Source: Clostridiales bacterium | GTDB lineage: Bacteria; Bacillota; Clostridia; Tissierellales; Dethiosulfatibacteraceae | Assembly: GCA_003446975.1 (NCBI GenBank) | Contig: DMAP01000205.1 | Coordinates: 1 to 5,644, forward strand | DNA: 5,644 nucleotides | Reading direction: 5' to 3' | Shown: positions 1-5,345 of the stretch, one piece after another | How the letters are laid out: each line of letters opens with the position of its first letter | How positions within the stretch are numbered: the stretch's first letter is position 1 | Position numbers and translations under genes: made by a program | Notes under the pieces: generated by a model | Databases searched by the model: none | The model's input: the letters and a program-made list of their open reading frames with translations, nothing else | Told to the model about the DNA's origin: nothing

Positions 1-1296
1 TATAGGAACTGATCCGTATCTTAGCTCTTTTTCCAAGATTGAGACCTTGCAGTGCAATGGTTCTATCTCAACAGCATAGCCAGGTAACAAAGCGACAGGC
101 AATGATCCTCCGCCAATCATACCGCTTGACTCAATCACTTTAGCTTCAAATCCCACCCCATCTATGACAAGTTTTTCCATAAGTGATTCGGCTCTTTTTC
201 TAAGAATCTCTTTTTTTTCTGTGATCATTCGCAGGGTCGGAATTTTTTCAAAAGCCTGCTCTTCTTTCAGATACATTCTTAAAACACTCTCCAATGCCGC
301 CAGGGTAAACTTGTCTACTCGCAATGCTCTTGCAAGTTGATTTTTTTTCATTTTTTCAATCAATTGTCTTTTCCCGACGATCAAACCCGCCTGAGGACCA
401 CCTAGCAGTTTGTCCCCACTGAATGTAACAACATCAATGCCCTTTTCAACGGATTCCCTTACTGTCGGTTCATGGGAAATGCCAAAGGGTCTAAAGTCCA
501 CCAAAGTTCCGCTTCCCAGGTCTTCAATCAGTGTGATGTCCCTAGTTTTTGCCAACTCAGACAGTGATTCTATGTCAACGCTTTCTGAAAATCCAACAAT
601 GGCATAATTGCTGGTGTGGACCTTCATAATTGCTCCGGTATCATCGGTTATGGCTTTCTCATAATCTGAAATCCTTGTTTTGTTTGTCGTACCGACTTCA
701 ATAAGTTTGGCGCCACTCATCTTCATCACCTCAGGTATCCTGAAGCTACCTCCAATCTCAACGAGTTCACCTCTTGAAACAATCGTGTCCTTATTTGATG
801 AAAATGTGTTCAATGCAAGCATAACAGCAGCGGCGTTGTTATTGACTACCATAGCGGATTGGGCACCAGTCAACAGACACAACAAGGATTCGACAATACT
901 GTGCCGTGAACCTCTAGTTCCATTGGCCAGATCATACTCCAAATTTGTGTAACCGGTAAGAATGTTTCTGATTTCATTGAAAATTTCATCTGAGAGAATT
1001 GACCTCCCTAGATTTGTATGGACGATGACACCCGTGCAGTTGATTAGTCTCTTGAGATTCCCCTGTCTAATCTGATCCAGTTTTTTGATAATTGTTGACT
1101 CAATTGTATCTATTGTGTACTCGATCAAGCTCAAATCATCATTCATGTCTATAAGATTCCTTAATGAATCAAGCTCTTGTCTGACAATGCTTAACAGATA
1201 TGCTCTGTCCAAAACGTCTTCAAAACGTCGGACTGAATCCTTTGCCAGTATGGTATCGACTTTGGGAATCAATCTGTATAACTTGTTTTTCTCCAT
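1..1296 (-). CDS. selA: L-seryl-tRNA(Sec) selenium transferase (selenocysteine synthase), 3' end cut by window edge
   Basis: This is a PLP enzyme that converts Ser-tRNA(Sec) to selenocysteyl-tRNA(Sec) using selenophosphate. The frame is open from 1296 to position 1 without a stop, giving 432 residues. The E. coli protein has about 463, so roughly the last 30 residues lie outside. Visible family blocks are the N-terminal LYRLIPKVD (residues 6-14), RLINCTGVIVHTNLGRS (about 83-99), NNAAAVMLALN, RGELVEIGGSFRIPEVM, EVGTTNKT, KVHTSNY, EDLGSG and SGDKLLGGPQAG. The Lys in SGDK is residue 296, matching the PLP lysine at 295 of the E. coli enzyme. Start choice: an ATG at 1308 overlaps the selD TAA by one base but has no clear ribosome site. 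The ATG at 1296 has GGAG six bases upstream and gives the expected numbering, so I prefer it. Position just after selD suggests co-transcription and translational coupling. The family call is very secure; only the start is open. Confidence 0.96.
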   Translation of the reverse strand, partial: MEKNKLYRLIPKVDTILAKDSVRRFEDVLDRAYLLSIVRQELDSLRNLIDMNDDLSLIEYTIDTIESTIIKKLDQIRQGNLKRLINCTGVIVHTNLGRSILSDEIFNEIRNILTGYTNLEYDLANGTRGSRHSIVESLLCLLTGAQSAMVVNNNAAAVMLALNTFSSNKDTIVSRGELVEIGGSFRIPEVMKMSGAKLIEVGTTNKTRISDYEKAITDDTGAIMKVHTSNYAIVGFSESVDIESLSELAKTRDITLIEDLGSGTLVDFRPFGISHEPTVRESVEKGIDVVTFSGDKLLGGPQAGLIVGKRQLIEKMKKNQLARALRVDKFTLAALESVLRMYLKEEQAFEKIPTLRMITEKKEILRKRAESLMEKLVIDGVGFEAKVIESSGMIGGGSLPVALLPGYAVEIEPLHCKVSILEKELRYGSVPI

Positions 1297-1302
1297 TTCA
1301 TT

Positions 1303-1306
1303 CTCC
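1303..1306 (-). promoter_or_regulatory. Ribosome binding site GGAG that favours the 1296 start of selA
   Basis: On the minus strand GGAG sits six bases before the ATG at 1296. It lies inside the first codons of the alternative frame-matched ATG at 1308, which itself has only AT-rich sequence in front of it. The site is within three bases of the selD stop codon, so ribosomes finishing selD could restart here. Confidence 0.6.
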
Positions 1307-1307
1307 A

Positions 1308-2333
1308 TTATAGCAATTCTATTCTGTAACCCTTGTTTTCCGAGACTTCTCCTATAACAACCAGCTCAGGATACTGTCCCAAAATGGTTGCGTTATCCTT
1401 TGGAACCGACATCATTAAACCGCCTGATGTCTGTGGATCGAAGCATATGTCTGCGATGGCCTGTTCGAAATAGCCATTATCTTTTATATTGCTTGTATAG
1501 AACGATCTATTCTTATAGGCTCCTCCCGGTATCAAGCCCATGGAAGCGTAATCCATCGCACCGTGAATCACCGGTATGCAGTTCATTTTAAATGTTATGG
1601 TTACATCACTGTTTTCCGCCATCTCCACAGCATGCCCAAACAACCCAAATCCGGTAATGTCAGTACAGGCATTCGCATTCATTTTAACAGCAGCCTCTGA
1701 GGCGGTATCATTAAGTCTTGTCATGACTTCAACTGCTGAGATGTATGACTTCCCGTCAGCCATGTCACCCTTGAGTGCGGTATTGATTATTCCAGAGCCC
1801 AATGGTTTGGACAATATGATTAGATCTCCGGGCTTTGCGCCGCTGTTTGTCAGAATTTTATCACAGTCTACAAATCCCATAACCGACATGCCATATTTCG
1901 GTTCCTCATCTTCTATGGAATGACCTCCTGCAAGGACCGCTTTGGCTTCTTTCACCTTATCGGCACCACCTCTTAGAATATCTGATAATATCTCTGGTGA
2001 CAGACAGCTTGGAAATGCAACAATGTTAAGTGCGAGCACCGGTTTTCCTCCCATGGCATAAACATCGCTGAGGGCATTTGTCGCTGCTATTTGTCCAAAG
2101 GTATACGGATCATCAACTATAGGGGTGAAAAAATCCAATGTTTGAACAATGCATAGATTTTCATTTGCTCTATAAACTGCGGCATCATCCGCTTTTCCCA
2201 AACCGACCAACAGATTATCGTCTTTGAAAACTGGTATTTTGCTCAAAACTTGAGCCAAGGTCTCAGGACCTATTTTAGCCGCTCATCCAGAACTTTTTGT
2301 CATTTGTGTAAGTCTAATCTTATCAATTGACAT
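1308..2333 (-). CDS. selD: Selenide, water dikinase (selenophosphate synthetase), selenocysteine-containing
   Basis: SelD makes selenophosphate, AMP and phosphate from selenide and ATP, supplying SelA in the next gene. The full gene starts at the ATG at 2333 and encodes 341 residues (E. coli SelD has 347) if the in-frame TGA at 2283-2285 is read as selenocysteine. The N-terminus then reads MSIDKIRLTQMTKSSG-Sec-AAKIGPETL, placing Sec at residue 17 and Lys at 20, exactly where E. coli has catalytic Cys17 and Lys20. Other family blocks are ADDAAVY (about 48-54), TLDFFTPIVDDP (65-76), NALSDVYAMGG (86-96), GGHSIEDEEP (136-145), TDITGFGLFGH (224-234) and FDPQTSGG (298-305), covering both halves of the AIRS/PurM-like fold. 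AGAGGTGA five bases before the ATG is a good ribosome site. The gene follows the ComEA-like gene by 22 bases and overlaps the first selA ATG by one base. A TTG start at 2258 gives an open frame but removes the active site, so I reject it. Confidence 0.95.
2251..2285 (-). promoter_or_regulatory. Putative bacterial SECIS element at the selD UGA codon
   Basis: The minus-strand RNA starting at the UGA of selD codon 17 can fold into a two-part hairpin of 35 bases. An outer stem pairs UGAGC (containing the UGA) with GCUCA at the far end, five perfect pairs. An inner stem pairs AGGUC with GACCU, five pairs closing a CUGA loop. A 9-by-2 internal loop separates the stems. The inner stem begins 11 bases after the UGA, a spacing like that of the E. 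coli fdhF element, and such a hairpin is where SelB docks with Sec-tRNA. The pairing is directly visible. The function is inferred from its position at a Sec codon; the apical loop does not copy the E. coli loop exactly. Confidence 0.78.
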
Positions 2334-2338
2334 ATATT

Positions 2339-2346
2339 TCACCTCT
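2339..2346 (-). promoter_or_regulatory. Ribosome binding site for selD at the upstream ATG
   Basis: Minus-strand AGAGGTGA ends five bases before the ATG at 2333. It supports initiation upstream of the in-frame TGA, which matters because the downstream TTG at 2258 has no comparable purine-rich site at the right distance. Confidence 0.75.
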
Positions 2347-2355
2347 TCTTATGTT

Positions 2356-3009
2356 TTAATTGACTGTAATCAACTCTTTCATGTCTGCGAACTTCCCGGA
2401 AGCAATCCCAGACACATTCATTATTTCCTCGATTGTTTCAAATCTCTTTCCATTCCTGTAATCTATGATTCGCAGAGCAAGAACCTCACCGATTCCTGGT
2501 AAAGATTCTAGCTCTTTTTGACTGGCTCTGTTTATATTGACCTTTTGGTCGGTTTCAGGACTTTTGATTGTTGGTTCTTCAATTATAGGAGACTCATAGA
2601 ACTCGTCTATTTCCGGTATATAGATTTTCTGCTTGTCCAGCACCACATCCGCACGATTAAGATATTTTGTGTCAGCATTGGACTTCAGTCCCCCAGCTGC
2701 GTCAATGAGGACGTAAAGCCTTGTCCCTTGTTCAACCATGAATACTCCGGGGTTGTTGACCGCACCATCTATATCCACGTAAATCATCTTATTGGAATCA
2801 TCAGACGGGTCTTCCAATGCGTTTTCATTTGAATCATATGTAGAATCATCAGCATTGGAATCTTCCTCCGGATTCGTGTGGGTGTCTTGATTGCTATGCA
2901 GCGCTATTAACATGCCGTCGCTTTGCATGCTGTTGTAATAGAAATAAAATGCCCCGGCTAAAAGTATTAAGGCTATGGTTATGATCGACTTTTTGCTCAG
3001 ATATTCCAT
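2356..3009 (-). CDS. ComEA-like membrane-anchored SLBB and helix-hairpin-helix DNA-binding protein
   Basis: This 217-residue protein has the ComEA layout. Residues 1-7 are a short basic cytoplasmic end and about 8-26 a hydrophobic membrane helix. Residues about 40-73 form an acidic Asp/Asn/Ser-rich linker. An SLBB-like domain follows at 76-133 (IYVDIDGAVNNPGVF, then LIDAAGGL), then a short Pro/Glu linker. The C-terminal domain at about 156-217 has paired helix-hairpin-helix motifs: VNINRAS, LPGIGEVLALRIIDYR and VSGIASGKF. In competent bacteria ComEA binds incoming double-stranded DNA outside the membrane; this domain order and orientation fit that role. The start is set by GAGAGG five bases before the ATG at 3009. 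No comEC or other competence gene is visible, and the neighbours are selenium genes 22 bases downstream, so actual DNA uptake is inference. Homologues occur widely in bacteria not known to be competent. The domain call is secure, the physiological role is not. Confidence 0.9.
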   Translation of the reverse strand: MEYLSKKSIITIALILLAGAFYFYYNSMQSDGMLIALHSNQDTHTNPEEDSNADDSTYDSNENALEDPSDDSNKMIYVDIDGAVNNPGVFMVEQGTRLYVLIDAAGGLKSNADTKYLNRADVVLDKQKIYIPEIDEFYESPIIEEPTIKSPETDQKVNINRASQKELESLPGIGEVLALRIIDYRNGKRFETIEEIMNVSGIASGKFADMKELITVN

Positions 3010-3034
3010 AAGTACCTCTCTAGCATTTTAATCT

Positions 3035-3063
3035 ATCATAACAAAAAAAACAAAAACTTACAA
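3035..3063 (-). promoter_or_regulatory. Predicted promoter for the comEA-like/selD/selA gene set
   Basis: On the minus strand TTGTAA (3063-3058) stands 17 bases from TATGAT (3040-3035). The -10 box is preceded by TG plus one base, the extended -10 pattern. It lies 25 bases upstream of the ComEA-like start codon. The match to a housekeeping sigma promoter is good but unverified. No separate promoter is evident before selD or selA. Confidence 0.6.
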
Positions 3064-3086
3064 TTTTAATCAATATTTGTTATACT
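3058..3086 (+). promoter_or_regulatory. Predicted promoter for the D-Ala-D-Ala carboxypeptidase gene
   Basis: TATACT at 3081-3086 is a near-consensus -10 box with TG at 3078-3079, one base before it (extended -10). The -35 region is weak: TTACAA at 3058-3063 gives 17-base spacing and CTTACA at 3057-3062 gives 18. The gene's ATG is at 3114, leaving a short leader with the ribosome site GGAGG at 3104-3108. Confidence 0.6.
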
Positions 3087-3113
3087 ATTTTTGGCGTTGA
3101 TTTGGAGGAGCAC

Positions 3114-4397
3114 ATGAGAAAAACACTTGCAGCGATTTTTTTACTGGTAGCTATTTTTAGCAATATGAGCGTCTATGCCATCAATAATCTGGACTGTGAC
3201 GCTTCAATCTTGGTAGATGCGGAAACAGGCAAAATATTGTTTGAGCAGAATGCACAAAAATCAAAATACCCTGCCAGTCTTACAAAACTAATGACGGCAA
3301 TTGTGGCTTTGGATATGAAGAAACTTGAAGATATAATGGTTGTAGATGATTTAACACCATTTACAATAGATGGCAGCCATATTGCTTTGGAGCCGGCTGA
3401 AGAGGTTAGCTTTGAACATATGCTCAATGCTTTGCTTATCGCTTCGGCAAACGACGTCGCTGAAGTAATTGCCATCAACTGCAGCGGTACAATAGAGGCA
3501 TTTGTTGATAGGATGAATCAAAAGGCCGTCGAAATCGGGATGGCCAACACCAACTTCGAAAACCCGCATGGCCTGCATGATCCCAATCATTACTCAACAG
3601 CAGAGGATCTTGCCAAATTGGCTGTTTTTGCGTACCGTAATGATCTTATTAGAGAAATAATCCAAAAGAGAAACTATATCATCCCACCAACGAATATTAA
3701 AAAAGAAGAACGTTATTTGAACAACAGCAACCGATTATTATATGCGGTGGGATATGGAAATCAGGTGTTGATAGATGGATTCTACGTTGACATCAAATAT
3801 GAAGGTGCTACAGGTATGAAAACAGGTTATACACCAGAAGCGCAAAGCACTTTTATAGGCTCTGCCGAAAGGGGCGACATATCACTGATATCTGTGGTGC
3901 TTGATGGCTATGTCACAAATGTGTATAGTGATACAATCAAACTTCTCAATCACGGATTCAAGAATTTCACTAAGATAGAACTGATTGGAGATAAGACTTA
4001 TTATAAGAACACAAAAATAGAAAATGCTACAATCAAAGAAATGCCATTGATCACAAAAGACGGTCTAAGCGTCCTAATCGAGAATGGTATGGACGACAAA
4101 ATCACGGAAGACGTCAGTTTGTATTCCTTGGTACCACCAATTAAAAAAGACACAGTGGTAGGCTATATCGAATATAAGGCAAATAACGTTTCATTGGGCC
4201 AGGTAGCGTTGATCACGCCGATACAAATTGATTCTGTTGAAAAAGGCCAATCGGTCAGTTATGAAGTTAGCCCGATAATCAAGACAGTTCTTCTTGTCAT
4301 CGCAACTCTCATTCTTCTGATTTTTTTCCTGAGACTTTTCAACATGTTGCGTCTCTATCGTATCAGAAAAAACAAAAAAAAGAGAACAGGCATTTAA
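3114..4397 (+). CDS. dacF: Serine-type D-alanyl-D-alanine carboxypeptidase (DacF/PBP5 family)
   Basis: This enzyme removes the terminal D-Ala from peptidoglycan stem peptides outside the membrane and so limits cross-linking. The 427-residue product has a signal peptide at 1-22 (MRKT, hydrophobic core, cleavage probably after VYA). The three penicillin-binding motifs are intact: SLTK with nucleophile Ser55 and Lys58, SAN at 111-113, and KTG at 236-238 inside GMKTGYT. The section NTNFENPHGLHDPNHYSTAEDLA is typical of the S11 peptidase family. Residues about 290-375 match the position of the PBP5 C-terminal domain. A membrane helix at about 388-408 and a very basic tail (RIRKNKKKR) follow, so the enzyme is likely anchored at its C-terminus with the tail inside the cell. 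I chose the ATG at 3114 because GGAGG lies five bases before it; the in-frame TTG at 3102 overlaps that site. The gene stands alone in its direction. The symbol is by family; other D,D-carboxypeptidase paralogues such as dacA or dacB remain possible. Confidence 0.93.
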   Translation: MRKTLAAIFLLVAIFSNMSVYAINNLDCDASILVDAETGKILFEQNAQKSKYPASLTKLMTAIVALDMKKLEDIMVVDDLTPFTIDGSHIALEPAEEVSFEHMLNALLIASANDVAEVIAINCSGTIEAFVDRMNQKAVEIGMANTNFENPHGLHDPNHYSTAEDLAKLAVFAYRNDLIREIIQKRNYIIPPTNIKKEERYLNNSNRLLYAVGYGNQVLIDGFYVDIKYEGATGMKTGYTPEAQSTFIGSAERGDISLISVVLDGYVTNVYSDTIKLLNHGFKNFTKIELIGDKTYYKNTKIENATIKEMPLITKDGLSVLIENGMDDKITEDVSLYSLVPPIKKDTVVGYIEYKANNVSLGQVALITPIQIDSVEKGQSVSYEVSPIIKTVLLVIATLILLIFFLRLFNMLRLYRIRKNKKKRTGI

Positions 4398-4409
4398 AGC
4401 CAGTTCTCT
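4366..4409 (-). terminator. Intrinsic terminator of the nadD-yqeK-rsfS set, embedded in two convergent genes
   Basis: Inverted arms AGAGAACAGGC (4381-4391) and GCCAGTTCTCT (4399-4409) form seven plus three base pairs around one A-A mismatch, with a 7-base loop. On the minus strand the hairpin is followed immediately by a U-tract of 8 U, G and 6 U (4380-4366), a textbook intrinsic terminator. On the plus strand only a weak T-run at 4414-4418, after ATCCCATA, follows, so termination of dacF here would be less efficient. Both gene ends lie inside the hairpin. Confidence 0.85.
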
Positions 4410-4762
4410 ATCCCATATTTTTCAATATTTACTTCATTTCCATCAGCCCACAGCTGTTCCAGTTTATAAATCTTTCTTTCATCCTTGTGGAAAATATGGA
4501 CTATAATATCGCCATAATCCAGAAGTATCCATTTTTTTGTATTGAAGCCCTCTTTATTCATGGCGTGTATTCCGATTTCCGACATCCTTTTTAAGACCTC
4601 TTCTGCAACTGCCTCTGCTTGTCTTTCATTATTGACAGAACAGATGATGAAATAATCAGTGAAGGTTGTTATTTTCGAGATGTCTATAACGCTGAATGCG
4701 TAACCTTTTTTTTCCGAACATGCTTCAAGTATTGTTTGGATTTGCATTTCTGTTTTATTCAA
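4394..4762 (-). CDS. rsfS: Ribosomal silencing factor RsfS (Iojap/YbeB family)
   Basis: RsfS binds ribosomal protein uL14 on the large subunit and blocks subunit joining, lowering translation in starvation or stationary phase. The 122-residue product spans the whole family. Visible conserved parts are the helix starting IQTILEACSEKKG, then FTDYFIICSVNNERQAEAVAEEV (about 34-56), and the diagnostic WILLDYGDIIVHIFHKDERKIYKLEQLWADG (78-108). The start is a TTG at 4762: AGGAGG lies six bases before it, while the next ATG (residue 6) is 21 bases from that site. It follows yqeK by 16 bases. The 3' end overlaps the convergent dacF end by four bases within a shared TTTAAA, where both genes use TAA. 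Confidence in the family is very high. Confidence 0.95.
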   Translation of the reverse strand: MNKTEMQIQTILEACSEKKGYAFSVIDISKITTFTDYFIICSVNNERQAEAVAEEVLKRMSEIGIHAMNKEGFNTKKWILLDYGDIIVHIFHKDERKIYKLEQLWADGNEVNIEKYGIENWL

Positions 4763-4768
4763 ATATTT

Positions 4769-4774
4769 CCTCCT
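4769..4774 (-). promoter_or_regulatory. Strong ribosome binding site that fixes the TTG start of rsfS
   Basis: Minus-strand AGGAGG is a full anti-16S match six bases from the TTG at 4762. It lies in the 16-base gap after the yqeK TAG. A strong site with a weak start codon may set the output of rsfS relative to its upstream genes. Confidence 0.8.
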
Positions 4775-4778
4775 AGAT

Positions 4779-5342
4779 CTAATTATTATTTTTCAGCCAT
4801 TCAATGGCTTCGATTGTGTTTTTGTCTATTCCTATGTCTGTTCTTTTTAAAAAATCCAATGTCTGTTCCAGTGATAGCAACAGTGCACCATTTAAATCCA
4901 CCATAGCCAATTCTCTTATCTGTGCCAAACCCTCATAATCTCTTTCCGGCTCTATGGCGTCAGCTAGATATATGATTTTCTCGATATCAGTCATTTTCTT
5001 TCTTCCGGTTGTATGGAATCTAATGGCTAGTAGAATATCTACATCCTCTATTCCGTACTCTTCCGATGCAATGAACCTACCGAGAATTGAATGTTGGAGA
5101 TTGGGGTTATGGCATGTCTGATTACCCAGTATTATACCATAAGATTGCAATTTTTCTAACACAAGATAACTCTCTTTCAATCTTCCGCAATCATGTAGGA
5201 GTGCTGCCTTATATGTTTTTTCCTTGGAGACACGGTGTTGCTGTGAAAGTGTCATGGCAGTCTCAACAACTCGAATTGAATGATTAAATCGCTTGATGCC
5301 TATAGACTTAATCAGCTTTTCCCTTATATCTGTTTCTCTCAT
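4779..5342 (-). CDS. yqeK: HD-domain bis(5'-nucleosyl)-tetraphosphatase, symmetrical (YqeK family)
   Basis: YqeK-type enzymes hydrolyse Ap4A symmetrically to two ADP using a metal centre in an HD fold. The 187-residue product is of normal family length. Metal-ligand candidates in order are His21 (FNHSIRV), His50-Asp51 (LLHDCGR), His84 (LQHSILG), His110 (IRFHTTGR) and Asp128 (YLADAIEPERDYEG); the last two blocks are typical of YqeK. The residue three after the HD pair is Arg54, where many relatives have Lys, a conservative change. The start ATG at 5342 lies three bases after the nadD TGA with a modest AGAGTGA upstream, so translation is probably coupled to nadD. The nadD-yqeK-rsfS order is classical in Firmicutes, although many have a lytR-family gene before rsfS that is absent here. 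Confidence 0.92.
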   Translation of the reverse strand: MRETDIREKLIKSIGIKRFNHSIRVVETAMTLSQQHRVSKEKTYKAALLHDCGRLKESYLVLEKLQSYGIILGNQTCHNPNLQHSILGRFIASEEYGIEDVDILLAIRFHTTGRKKMTDIEKIIYLADAIEPERDYEGLAQIRELAMVDLNGALLLSLEQTLDFLKRTDIGIDKNTIEAIEWLKNNN

Positions 5343-5345
5343 TTT

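Noticed and set aside
410..1923. Plus-strand open frames of 65-115 codons opposite selA and selD
   Set aside because: They are antisense to strongly conserved proteins, have no convincing ribosome sites or recognisable domains, and their composition is that of a reversed coding strand.
1308..2258. selD starting at the TTG at 2258 (316 residues)
   Set aside because: This start removes the catalytic Sec17 and Lys20, has no matching ribosome site, and leaves a well-conserved SelD N-terminus untranslated upstream.
2283..2285. The TGA as a nonsense mutation making selD a pseudogene
   Set aside because: It falls exactly on the known Cys/Sec position, is followed by a SECIS-like fold, sits next to selA, and the rest of the gene is intact.
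2334..2370. Possible hairpin (TTGA with TCAA) at the end of the ComEA-like gene as a terminator
   Set aside because: The stem has only four A/T-rich pairs and no U-tract follows, so it is unlikely to stop transcription before selD.
2518..2832. Plus-strand 104-codon frame opposite the ComEA-like gene
   Set aside because: It is the reverse of an intact domain-bearing gene, with no start context or family resemblance.
3102..3113. TTG at 3102 as the start of the carboxypeptidase
   Set aside because: The TTG overlaps the GGAGG that serves the ATG at 3114, and the ATG start gives a clean signal peptide.
3173..3590. Minus-strand open frames inside the carboxypeptidase gene
   Set aside because: They lie wholly opposite an intact, motif-complete gene and resemble no known protein.
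4410..4420. T-run after the hairpin as a strong plus-strand terminator for dacF
   Set aside because: The bases right after the stem are ATCCCATA and the five T's come too late; termination in this direction is at best weak.
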